NCBI GenBank assembly: GCA_945875545.1 | Contig: CAMCKZ010000006.1 | Location: forward strand, 1-61,611 | Source: Polyangium aurulentum | GTDB taxonomy: Bacteria > Myxococcota_A > Polyangia > Polyangiales > Polyangiaceae | Direction of reading: 5' to 3' | Length of the DNA stretch: 61,611 nt | Shown: piece after piece, positions 1-7,605 of the stretch | How positions within the stretch are numbered: position 1 is the first letter of the stretch | How the letters are laid out: the number at the start of each line of letters is the position of its first letter | Program-made: the position numbers and the translations under genes | Notes under the pieces: generated by a model | Seen by the model: only the letters and a program-made list of their open reading frames with translations | What the model was told of the DNA's origin: nothing | Databases searched by the model: none

Positions 1-2
1 CC

Positions 3-644
3 GAAATTGGCTACACGAACCAAGAGTCCGACCTCTTCGACATCGAAGCCGCGGTGTATTTCAACCGCGTCACCGACCTCATTCAGCTCGCACCGCTGTC
101 GCTTCTCGGGCCTTCCAACAGCCTCGTGGGCCTCGATCAGCAATCGGGCCGCTACGTCGTCGGGCTCTCGGGTTTCGTCAATCAGTGCGCCGCGTTCAAC
201 GTTCTCGGCAGCGAAGTGGGCATCCGCACGTACCCCATGCCGGGCCTCGACGTCTTCGCCAACTACGCTTTCAACCGCGTGGCGATCGATCGTCCCGCGG
301 GGTGTGAACAGCCCGCCGACAGCCGCACCAGCGCCCACAAAGTGAATGCCGGCGTGCAGTGGCGCACAAAGCCCGGCATCGACGGCGAGCTGACATTTCA
401 CTGGGTTTCCGACCAAGTGTGGAGCGAGCGCGACGTCGATCAAAAGCAGGCCACGCTCGTCTTCAAAGAGCTGCCCCTCGGCGCTTACAAGATGGTGAAC
501 GCGCGCATCGGCTGGAAGATTCACCCGGAGGTCGGAGAGATTTCGGCCGCGATTTTCAACGCCTTCGACGACGTGCATCGCGAGCATCCGTTCACGAGCC
601 AGCTTCGCCGCCGCGTCTCTGTTTTCTTCACCCGCGATCTTTGA
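3..644 (+). CDS. TonB-dependent receptor, C-terminal fragment
   Basis: This is the 3' end of a gene that begins before the window; the frame is open from base 3. The visible ~213 residues are beta-barrel-like, with alternating aromatic and hydrophobic strands. They finish with 'GEISAAIFNAFDDVHREHPF' and a terminal strand ending in F-T-R-D-L, as in the C-termini of TonB-dependent outer-membrane receptors. The family imports large or scarce nutrients (iron chelates, vitamins, sugars) across the outer membrane using TonB energy. The substrate cannot be read because the plug domain is missing. The next gene, a lipoprotein, starts 11 bases after the stop, so the two are probably co-transcribed. 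Family call good, substrate unknown. Confidence 0.72.
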   Translation, partial: EIGYTNQESDLFDIEAAVYFNRVTDLIQLAPLSLLGPSNSLVGLDQQSGRYVVGLSGFVNQCAAFNVLGSEVGIRTYPMPGLDVFANYAFNRVAIDRPAGCEQPADSRTSAHKVNAGVQWRTKPGIDGELTFHWVSDQVWSERDVDQKQATLVFKELPLGAYKMVNARIGWKIHPEVGEISAAIFNAFDDVHREHPFTSQLRRRVSVFFTRDL

Positions 645-655
645 GAGCCACGACC

Positions 656-2281
656 ATGCTCCCCATTCTTCGTTCTTCAACGTCATCGCTCGCGCTTCTC
701 GCGCCGTTGATGCTCGCGTTCACAGGCGTCGCCGTTGCGTCCTGCACCCCGCCCGACGACGCCGCCCTTCCGCCGGCGGGGGTCATTTCGGGAACCGTGT
801 CTTACGTCGGGCCCAAGCCCTGCACCGAGAGCGGCCACGTTGTTGGTGCCGCAAATTTGCTCCTGTTCGAGACCAAAAACCTTCCGCCTCCCGACGGCCT
901 CGCAACGCGATCGGTGCGCATTTCTGCTGTACCCGGCACGTTGCTATTCGCCGATTTGGCCCCGCGCCTCACCTACAATGCCGATGGCAGCCGATGGTGC
1001 CCGACCGACGGCGAACGCGTGACGTCGAGCGTTCCGTTCAGCTTTGCGGCGGTGGGCGGCGGCCAATTTCAAGTGCGCGGTTATTACGATCTCGTTGGCG
1101 ATTTTAACCCCGCTTTCAAGATCACCACGTCGTCCGCCAAGGGCAACATCAGCGGCGGCGCTCTGTTGAACGCGGCGGAGGCAGCGGGCGGACAAGACCC
1201 GATCTATGCCCAAGTGACCATCGGCCAACGGCAGCCCGACGGCACGTATTTGGTGCCCCCAACTGGTGTGCATCTGACGAACGTCTCCGTCTCACTCTGG
1301 AAGCCATTCGCCTTCGAGCGACCGTATTACCATGTTAAGTCCGTGCATTACCCTGTTCTTACAGCAACTGCATCCGAACAAGTTAGAATCGTCGAGGCAC
1401 CCCCATTTGTGGAGGTGGCCTCCGACTGGCACATCGCTTATGGGCCAAGTGAAATCACGAGCATCAGCAACGCGCTGCTCGGCCTTGAGCTCTCGGCGAC
1501 CATGCCCGCGGCCGAGATGGCTACTGCCCAGGCATTTCCCTACCGATTTCGCGTCGGGGCGGCATCCACCTTCGACCTTTTTTGGGACGGCAAGGCGCGG
1601 GTTCCGGGAACAAAAAGCGCCATTGTCGCCGACGGTCTTCCGGCCTACGGCCCGAGCATTGTCGTCGCCAAGCTCGATCCGAACGACCCGAAACACCTCG
1701 CGGGCCAGGCCAATCCGCGCGTCGTTTCATCGGGCATTGTGGCGAAGGAGTTCTCGCTGCTCACGCTGTTGAATGCGACCCAGACGACCGAAGCGCACGC
1801 AACCATTGTGGCGCTGCTCCGGCCAACACTCATTTGCATCACCGACCCAAACGTCAACGGGCCGGCTCACATCATCACGCCCTTCAAACAGAGTTTGTCC
1901 GACAAACCCGTGGTCGCCGATGAAGCGGGGCTCATCACCGATGTCGCGGCGCTGCTTCGTCGCGACCCCAAAAAGACGACGTTCGGCGAAAGCTGCCTCA
2001 TTCCCGGCGACTACGCGATGAACGTCGTGTACCCGACGAGCCAAGCCTGGACGTTGCCAAACGAAAGCGGCCTGTGCATGGGCAACGAAGTGACCGGCAC
2101 CGGCACCTGCGAGACCAAAGACACGAGCCGGACCACGCTCGCATCGCAGCGCTTTGTCATTCGCATTGGCAAGGCGGCTGATCCAAAAGCGTGCCGCGCC
2201 AAAGTTGATGCTTTGACCAAAGCGAACTGCCTGTCGCCGTCCGATCTTGCCAAGTTGGAAGCGGGTACGCTTTTCGATTGA
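656..2281 (+). CDS. Large lipoprotein of unknown function, partner of TonB receptor
   Basis: 541 residues. The frame stays open upstream into the receptor gene, but the ATG at 656 was chosen because it directly precedes a lipoprotein signal peptide: a hydrophobic stretch ending in the lipobox V-A-S-C at about residue 29. The mature part is rich in beta-strand-like segments and begins with a 'GVISGTVSY' segment that resembles a carboxypeptidase-regulatory or Ig-like domain. It has several scattered cysteines but no catalytic motif I can name. It sits 11 bases after the receptor stop and 75 bases before the porin gene, so it is probably a surface lipoprotein that works with the receptor. I do not recognise a specific family. 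Confidence 0.7.
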   Translation: MLPILRSSTSSLALLAPLMLAFTGVAVASCTPPDDAALPPAGVISGTVSYVGPKPCTESGHVVGAANLLLFETKNLPPPDGLATRSVRISAVPGTLLFADLAPRLTYNADGSRWCPTDGERVTSSVPFSFAAVGGGQFQVRGYYDLVGDFNPAFKITTSSAKGNISGGALLNAAEAAGGQDPIYAQVTIGQRQPDGTYLVPPTGVHLTNVSVSLWKPFAFERPYYHVKSVHYPVLTATASEQVRIVEAPPFVEVASDWHIAYGPSEITSISNALLGLELSATMPAAEMATAQAFPYRFRVGAASTFDLFWDGKARVPGTKSAIVADGLPAYGPSIVVAKLDPNDPKHLAGQANPRVVSSGIVAKEFSLLTLLNATQTTEAHATIVALLRPTLICITDPNVNGPAHIITPFKQSLSDKPVVADEAGLITDVAALLRRDPKKTTFGESCLIPGDYAMNVVYPTSQAWTLPNESGLCMGNEVTGTGTCETKDTSRTTLASQRFVIRIGKAADPKACRAKVDALTKANCLSPSDLAKLEAGTLFD

Positions 2282-2356
2282 TCGGCAGGGTTCGCGCCGA
2301 TCTTTGAATTCGTGGCGGGTGCTTTCGCGACCTGAATTCGTTAGGGTCGGGGGCAA

Positions 2357-3562
2357 ATGCGTCTTCCTCTATTTCTAGCCCCAGCCCTCGCTTTGGCGTC
2401 CAGCGCCCCCAGTTTGATCGCCCACGCGGACACCTCCGACTCCAACGCGGCCTCGGCACAAATGCCCGTCGTCGAGCTCGGGTCCGACGCCTCCCTCGCG
2501 GTAGGAGCTTACGTGCAAACAGGCTTCGCATACCGAAAGCATACACCGTATGTTGGTCAGCAAGATCCGAGTGGTTTTGAGTTCGGCAACGCACGCCTCT
2601 TGGGGCGCGGCGCGCAGAAGATCAGCGCGGATCTCGACGCAAAACTGACGCTCGATTTCGAGGTAAGCCGGGGAGCTTTCTTCGTCCAAGATAGTTATGG
2701 GAGCCTCGAGTACAAGAACGGGCTGCTCTCGGTGGACGTGGGGCAGATGAAGGTTCCGATGGCGCTTTCGTGCCTGACGCCGGAATCGCAGATGCAGTTT
2801 GTGCAGCTCGCACCCGGTGCCCGCGATCTTTTTTACAACCGCGATCGCGGGGTTCGCCTTCGTTCGAAGTTCAACCTCGGTGACGCGTATTTTGGGGCCT
2901 GGGCCGCGGTGCAAAACGGCGAGGGCGAGAACGTTCGCGACAACGCCAACAAGCACTTTCTATTTTCGGGCCGAGCCGAGGTCGGACCCCTTGGGGAGGT
3001 GTCGTTGGCGGAGCCCGATCTTGACCACAGCCCGTTTCGCTTCGTCGTCGGATTGGGTGCATCTTACACCGATATGCAAAGTCGATCCGGGGCGGCCTAC
3101 ACCGCGATCGACAACGGGTCTGAAGAGCTTCGCGTCGCCGGCGACGTGCGTGCCCACGTTCTCGGGCTGTCTTTTCGCGGAGAAACCATTCGCGGCTTTG
3201 TGAAGCGCAGCGACGGCGTCGACGTCAAACGCAGCGTCTTTGCGGTGCAAGCCGGTTACGTTTTGCCGCTCGGCCTTGCGTTTCAATTGGAACCGGTGGT
3301 GCGCCTTGAGCAACACGATCTCAACGACACGGAAGGAACCAAGGGATTCACCGATAGCTTGGCCGACACGTGGCGCCCCGAACTCGCGAGCCAGCGCGTC
3401 ACCGACGCCGGTGTGAACGCCTACTTCCGGGCGCATCGGCTTAAAGTGCAGGCGGTGTGGCGGCGCACCGATTTCTTGGAAGGCGCAAAAGACTCGGCTG
3501 GCACCGCGCGAACGCCCATCGGCGACGCCGTTTTTCTTTACGCGCAATTCGGCTGGTTTTAG
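2357..3562 (+). CDS. OprP/OprO-type phosphate-selective porin
   Basis: 401 residues with a signal peptide ending near A-H-A (residue ~24). The body is a 16-strand-type porin. The diagnostic stretch is near residues 130-170: 'GQMKVPMALSCLTPESQ', followed by a segment with 'RDLFYNRDRGVRL', which matches the conserved part of the Porin_O_P family (inner strand followed by the 'R-D-x-G' region). The protein ends in aromatic phenylalanine (F-G-W-F), the usual outer-membrane barrel C-terminus. Family members form anion or polyphosphate channels in the outer membrane. The next gene encodes a phosphatase-like lipoprotein, which fits a phosphate-uptake role, although many Porin_O_P proteins have untested specificity. 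Confidence 0.8.
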   Translation: MRLPLFLAPALALASSAPSLIAHADTSDSNAASAQMPVVELGSDASLAVGAYVQTGFAYRKHTPYVGQQDPSGFEFGNARLLGRGAQKISADLDAKLTLDFEVSRGAFFVQDSYGSLEYKNGLLSVDVGQMKVPMALSCLTPESQMQFVQLAPGARDLFYNRDRGVRLRSKFNLGDAYFGAWAAVQNGEGENVRDNANKHFLFSGRAEVGPLGEVSLAEPDLDHSPFRFVVGLGASYTDMQSRSGAAYTAIDNGSEELRVAGDVRAHVLGLSFRGETIRGFVKRSDGVDVKRSVFAVQAGYVLPLGLAFQLEPVVRLEQHDLNDTEGTKGFTDSLADTWRPELASQRVTDAGVNAYFRAHRLKVQAVWRRTDFLEGAKDSAGTARTPIGDAVFLYAQFGWF

Positions 3563-3595
3563 TTGATGCGGCCCTTCATGATCGCCGGAGTCTCA

Positions 3596-4606
3596 ATGCA
3601 CCCATTTCTAAAATTTTCTCTCGCCGCTTCCGCCGTTGCCCTCGTTGCGTGCCGCGGCGATGAGACCGCGGTCGCCCAACCTGGCTTGCAGAATGCAACC
3701 GCAATCCAGTGCCCGTTTTCCACCGTCACGAAGGGGTTTGCGAGCGAAGACTCGGCAAACGTTCTCGAGACCGGGCGCCTCTTCATGAACGAGAGCCAGG
3801 ACTCCTACGGCCTTCCGGGTGCTCTCGCCCCACTGCGCGGAAAGATGCAACGCGGCACCTCAAATTACATTGTCGGCAAGGTCTTCGCCGGCGAAAAGGT
3901 GAGCCTTTGGGTGCAGAATACAACGGGCACGTGGGAGCAGAGCGGGGCCAGTATTTCCACGGACGCGAGTGGCAATTACACCTTCCCGTTGGCGGCGGCC
4001 CAGCAGGTGCAGAATACAAGTACCCACGCTTACGTGCTGCTCGAGGGCGACGGGTCTTGCGCGGAACACGGCGTGTACGCTTGGCCACGCGGCACCCAAA
4101 TTGTTGTGACCGACATCGACGGCACGATGACCAAGGCCAACGCGGAATTTGAGACGCAGGTGACGAAACCAAGTTACGTCCCGCTTGAACACCACGGTGC
4201 CGCCGCCACGATGACCGCGTGGACCTCGAAGAAGTACCGCGTCGTATTTCTCAGCGCGCGGCCCGATAATTTTCGCGATCCCACGCGCGTTTGGCTGCGC
4301 GACAAGGGTGTGAACTTTGGCCCGATCGTCACCGCGACGAGCTTCGTCACGGGCGCGGCAGCCATCGATTACAAGACCAAGGCCCTGCAAAAAATGGTCA
4401 CCGATTACGGGTGGAAAATTGTCGCCGCGTACGGCAATGAGCCCAGCGACGTGCAGGCGTACGCCAACGTCAACGTGCCCAAGGCCCAGACCTTTACCGT
4501 AGAAAACGCGAACGGCATCGAGGGCACCACGGGCCTCCCGGGAGACGACTACGGCCCGCACCTGACCAACTACGTGAGCAAGCAGCCCGACGCCCAGCAG
4601 CCCTAA
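3596..4606 (+). CDS. Lipoprotein with LNS2/HAD phosphatidate-phosphatase-like domain
   Basis: 336 residues. The ATG at 3596 is preferred over an upstream TTG at 3563: it has GGAG about six bases upstream and is followed by a compact signal peptide with lipobox L-V-A-C (Cys at residue 19). Residues ~85-165 look like a beta-sandwich linker domain. The C-terminal half carries the HAD signature 'VVTDIDGTMT' (D173 nucleophile, D175), then 'VVFLSARP' (motif II Ser) and a distal Lys and Asp region, as in the LNS2 (Lipin/Ned1/Smp2) family, whose eukaryotic members dephosphorylate phosphatidic acid. As a lipoprotein it acts outside the cytoplasm, probably at the outer membrane. It follows the porin by 33 bases, so a phospholipid or organophosphate scavenging role is inferred. 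Substrate unproven. Confidence 0.75.
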   Translation: MHPFLKFSLAASAVALVACRGDETAVAQPGLQNATAIQCPFSTVTKGFASEDSANVLETGRLFMNESQDSYGLPGALAPLRGKMQRGTSNYIVGKVFAGEKVSLWVQNTTGTWEQSGASISTDASGNYTFPLAAAQQVQNTSTHAYVLLEGDGSCAEHGVYAWPRGTQIVVTDIDGTMTKANAEFETQVTKPSYVPLEHHGAAATMTAWTSKKYRVVFLSARPDNFRDPTRVWLRDKGVNFGPIVTATSFVTGAAAIDYKTKALQKMVTDYGWKIVAAYGNEPSDVQAYANVNVPKAQTFTVENANGIEGTTGLPGDDYGPHLTNYVSKQPDAQQP

Positions 4607-4657
4607 TGGGCTCGCGGATGGTCGCCACAGGGTTGCCACACGGGTGCCCCGCGTAGG

Positions 4658-4717
4658 GCATCCCGTAGTGCTCAACGTATGCGTGATGTATGTATCAAGC
4701 GCTGCATCCCGTAGTGC
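4658..4717. repeat. 14-bp direct repeat in intergenic spacer
   Basis: The word GCATCCCGTAGTGC occurs at 4658-4671 and again at 4704-4717, 46 bases apart, in the gap between the LNS2 lipoprotein gene and tRNA-Phe. No open frame or mobile-element end is associated with it. Its meaning is unknown; it could be debris of a local duplication. Confidence 0.5.
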
Positions 4718-4781
4718 AAAAAGGTCCGGATGGTGCCGGCTTTACCCGGACACCGGGGGCCGGCCCTGGAGGCACGGGCAA

Positions 4782-4808
4782 GAAAAAACCCCGTTGTTAC
4801 GCGGGGTT
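4782..4808 (-). terminator. Rho-independent terminator of tRNA-Phe
   Basis: On the minus strand a 7-bp stem AACCCCG/CGGGGTT with an 8-base loop (4787-4808) is followed by a run of six T (complement of the A run 4783-4788). It lies 38 bases past the 3' end of tRNA-Phe. Confidence 0.85.
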
Positions 4809-4845
4809 AGTAAACTTCTGCGGACTGCGCCAACCAACTGAAAAG

Positions 4846-4918
4846 TGCCCAGAGACGGAATCGAACCGCCGACACGGGGATTTTCAATCCCCTGCTCTAC
4901 CGACTGAGCTATCTGGGC
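4846..4918 (-). tRNA. tRNA-Phe (GAA)
   Basis: A 73-base cloverleaf. The acceptor stem GCCCAGA pairs with TCTGGGC, and the discriminator is A. The D arm contains GCTCAGTCGGTAGAGC. The anticodon loop TTGAAAA reads GAA and the T arm contains GGTTCGATTCC. The CCA end is not encoded. Confidence 0.95.
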
Positions 4919-4934
4919 TCCGTCGAGAGCGCGC

Positions 4935-4964
4935 ACCATGCAGGATCGTCCCACGTGGTGTCAA
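4935..4964 (-). promoter_or_regulatory. Candidate sigma-70-type promoter of tRNA-Phe
   Basis: Reading the minus strand, TTGACA (4964-4959) is followed after 18 bases by CATGGT (4940-4935), about 16 bases before the tRNA 5' end. The -10 element overlaps the start codon of the oppositely directed lipoprotein gene at 4938. Confidence 0.5.
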
Positions 4965-5471
4965 GAACGAATCTTCCCCTGGGCGACTCTCGTGTGCCTC
5001 CTGGGAGCCTGCAAAGGCGGTCCAAGCGCCTCCAGCGCCCAGGACGGGGCCATCGGCGCCGAGTGCGTCGCCGTCCTCGACGCCGTCTCCCGGGTGCCGA
5101 ACTTTGCGGGCGCGGGCAGCGCCCATTTTGAGGCCGTCAACCGCGGTGAAGCCGCCGACGTTCTGCGCCTCGCAGCCAGCACGTGCCCGTTCGGGTGGCT
5201 CGCGTTGCCCGCCGACGAAAAGAAGGACCTCCGCGGGGCCGTGGGTGCGCGTTGTGCCGACGGCGAGGCCATGCTCGCATTTGCATGCATGATACACGGA
5301 GATATTTCGGCCCGCGACACCGACGTCTTCGTTCGTTGGGCCTACTTGCACCCCGCGGTTCGCGCGGACGACGGGCCGGCGATGGCCGCGACGATTCGGC
5401 GCTTGGAGCGGCTCGGAGGGAGCGAAGCGGCTCGCGATGCTCTCGCGCGGGCCGTCTATCCGGCGCGGTAA
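4938..5471 (+). CDS. Small putative lipoprotein, unknown function
   Basis: 177 residues with strong GC bias at third codon positions, which supports a real gene. The N-terminus has a short basic/hydrophobic signal and a lipobox L-G-A-C (Cys at residue 25), so it is probably membrane-anchored. The mature part is mostly helical and Ala-rich, with cysteines at 'AECVAV', 'STCPFG', 'ARCADG' and 'FACMIH'. I recognise no domain. It stands alone between two tRNA genes on the other strand. The ATG at 4938 lies inside the candidate tRNA-Phe promoter, but no later start would keep the signal peptide. Confidence 0.65.
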   Translation: MQDRPTWCQERIFPWATLVCLLGACKGGPSASSAQDGAIGAECVAVLDAVSRVPNFAGAGSAHFEAVNRGEAADVLRLAASTCPFGWLALPADEKKDLRGAVGARCADGEAMLAFACMIHGDISARDTDVFVRWAYLHPAVRADDGPAMAATIRRLERLGGSEAARDALARAVYPAR

Positions 5472-5685
5472 AAGCCCGCGGCACCAAGAACAAACACGCG
5501 GCCACTTCATGCCCATGCGCGGGTTCGAACCCGGCCTACATGAGCGCGGTTTTCGTCCAGATGGACCGCTTTGGAACGTTCGAACGACCAAACATCGCTC
5601 TAGAAAATCGGCGGGCGGCGAGGCGGCGTGATCCGCAGTGGCGTCTATGCCGCTGAAAAGGGCGCTAAGCGAGGGAGGCTAACGG
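5472..5685. other. Spacer without a recognised gene
   Basis: The stretch between the small lipoprotein gene and tRNA-Leu has no frame with convincing codon bias. It contains GGGTTCGAACCC, which looks like a tRNA T-arm, but there is no matching acceptor or anticodon stem on either strand. Confidence 0.5.
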
Positions 5686-5768
5686 TAGCCCCTGAGGGAT
5701 TCGAACCCTCACGCCCTCGCGGGCTGCGGATTTTAAATCCGCTGCGTCTGCCATTCCGCCAAGAGGCC
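5686..5768 (-). tRNA. tRNA-Leu (TAA)
   Basis: An 83-base class II tRNA. The acceptor GGCCTCT pairs with AGGGGCT (with wobbles) and the discriminator is A. The D region is TGGCGGAATGGCAGACGC. The anticodon arm GCGGA-TTTAAAA-TCCGC reads TAA. The long variable arm is AGCCCGCGAGGGCGT-like, and the T arm is GAGGG-TTCGAAT-CCCTC. Only CC of the CCA tail matches. Confidence 0.95.
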
Positions 5769-5887
5769 ATGGGTTCGACCTTAGACGAGCAGGCGTAGAA
5801 ATCCATGTTCGAGCGAACTTCGTCCTGCGAACGGGGCCCAGCCTAGGCATCGGAACCCTCGGAAATTCGCCTTGAGTCCCGCGTGTG

Positions 5888-7489
5888 TCAGGCCAGTCGA
5901 CCCACTGCCGCCTCGACATCCGTCCGCAGGCGCCCGGCACCGAGCCACTGCTCGATGGCCCGCACATCGTCCGAGAGAATGCGATCGCCCGTCATGGGTG
6001 CCACGATCTGCCGCACGGACCTCAGCGCCGAGGCCACACCACGACTCGGCGACACCGGTGCCCGTTGGTCGATACCCGCCGCCGCGACCATCAGTTCCAA
6101 GCTGAGACCTCGCCGCACGTTCGTGACGATCAAATGGAGTTTTCGCGCGCTGATCGAGCCCATGCTGACATGGTCTTCGCGGCCTGCGGACGACGGGATG
6201 GAGTCGACGCTCGCGGGATGTGCGTAAATCTTGTTTTCGCTCACGAGGCTCGCCGCTGCAACCTGGGCGATCATGAAGCCCGAGTGCAGTCCGCTTCCGG
6301 CCGCAAGAAAAGGCGTGAGCCCCGCCGACAACGACGGGTTCACGAGCTGCTCCACGCGTCGCTCGCTTACGTTGGCCAGTTCGGCCACCGCCATGCCCGC
6401 GAGGTCCAACGCGAATGCAAGGATCTGGCCGTGAAAGTTTCCGCCGCTCAACAGATCGAAACCCCCGTCGCGAAGAAATACACTGGGGTTATCGGTGACC
6501 GAATTGATCTCGCACTCAAGCACCGAGCGCACCCACGTCAACGCATCACGCGACGCGCCGTGAATCTGCGGCATGCACCTAAGGGAATACGGGTCTTGTA
6601 CTTTTTCGCAATTTCGATGGCTCTCGGCGATGGGGCTGTCCGCGAGCAGGGTTCGAAGATTGTTCGCAACGCTCGCCTGCCCAGGATGGGGCCGCGCCGC
6701 ATGAAGGCGCGGATCAAACGGCGTTGAAGTGCCCTTCAGTGCCTCCAAACTCATGGCCCCAATGATGTCGGCGGCGGAGCAAAGTTCCTCGGCTTCAAGG
6801 AGCGCCAGGGTGCCAAGGCTCGCCATGTATTGCGTGCCGTTGATCAACGCCAACCCCTCTTTGGCCTCGAGGGCGATCGGGGTCATGCCGGCACTGGCGA
6901 GCACCGAAGAAGATGCAATATACACAGGTATTTCATCGTCATACGACGCATAGATGGCCTGCGGCCTCGCCACGAGCGCCGCGCGGCCCTCACCCACCAG
7001 CGTCAGCGCCAAGTGCGCGAGCGGTGCCAAGTCGCCCGAGGCACCGACACTGCCCTGCGACGGAATCAGCGGATGGACCCCGCGATTCAGCATTTCGATG
7101 AGCTGGGTGAGGACCTCCTCGCGAACGCCCGAGTGACCCAACGCCAACACCTGGGCACGGAGGAGGACCATTCCGCGCACCGCCGTGATGGGCAGCGCAT
7201 CTCCGAGACCCACCGCATGCGACCGCACTAAATTGATCTGCAGCGCGCGCACGTCCGCGGCCGAAATGCGCGTTTCGGCGAGGGCACCAAAACCCGTGTT
7301 CACACCGTAAACCGAGGGGGCTGCGTCGCCCGCTGCGGCGATGGATTCGATCGGGGCCCGACTTGCGCGAACCCTTGATCGCGTGTCGTCATTGATGGTC
7401 ACCGCACGCCCGCGCAGCGCCACATCGGCGAAGTCTCGGAGCGAGAGCGGGAGACCTAGAAAGACCGGTGATAGCGGCGCGATTGGCAT
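5888..7489 (-). CDS. hutH: Histidine ammonia-lyase (histidase)
   Basis: 533 residues (family ~510). It deaminates L-histidine to trans-urocanate, the first step of histidine degradation, in the cytoplasm. The MIO prosthetic group forms from A-S-G at residues 150-152 in 'GSVGASGDLAPLAH'. The catalytic Tyr is in 'VYGVNTGFG' (Y61), with H91 in 'RSHAVGLG', 'QDPYSLRCMPQ' in the middle, and the 'SENKIYAHPASVDS' segment carrying the conserved Glu. The start at 7489 (MPIAPLS) removes a non-conserved 46-residue extension of the open frame. It lies 116 bases after the hybrid kinase gene, and no hutU, hutI or hutG is in the window. 'SSAGRED' replaces the usual 'ANQED', a small deviation. Histidase is favoured over tyrosine or phenylalanine lyase. 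Confidence 0.9.
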   Translation of the reverse strand: MPIAPLSPVFLGLPLSLRDFADVALRGRAVTINDDTRSRVRASRAPIESIAAAGDAAPSVYGVNTGFGALAETRISAADVRALQINLVRSHAVGLGDALPITAVRGMVLLRAQVLALGHSGVREEVLTQLIEMLNRGVHPLIPSQGSVGASGDLAPLAHLALTLVGEGRAALVARPQAIYASYDDEIPVYIASSSVLASAGMTPIALEAKEGLALINGTQYMASLGTLALLEAEELCSAADIIGAMSLEALKGTSTPFDPRLHAARPHPGQASVANNLRTLLADSPIAESHRNCEKVQDPYSLRCMPQIHGASRDALTWVRSVLECEINSVTDNPSVFLRDGGFDLLSGGNFHGQILAFALDLAGMAVAELANVSERRVEQLVNPSLSAGLTPFLAAGSGLHSGFMIAQVAAASLVSENKIYAHPASVDSIPSSAGREDHVSMGSISARKLHLIVTNVRRGLSLELMVAAAGIDQRAPVSPSRGVASALRSVRQIVAPMTGDRILSDDVRAIEQWLGAGRLRTDVEAAVGRLA

Positions 7490-7605
7490 GGATCGCCCAC
7501 TTACACGCTCGCGCTCGCCTTCCAATGCTTGACGCGCAAGCCCGTGCAGAATACACGTTCTTTTCCGAAGGACCAACCGGCGCTCGCGGCCAATCGACAA
7601 GCCCT

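Noticed and set aside
5515-5560. tRNA-like T-arm (GGGTTCGAACCC) between two real tRNA genes
   Set aside because: The T stem has a mismatch on either strand and there is no acceptor, D or anticodon arm at the right distance.
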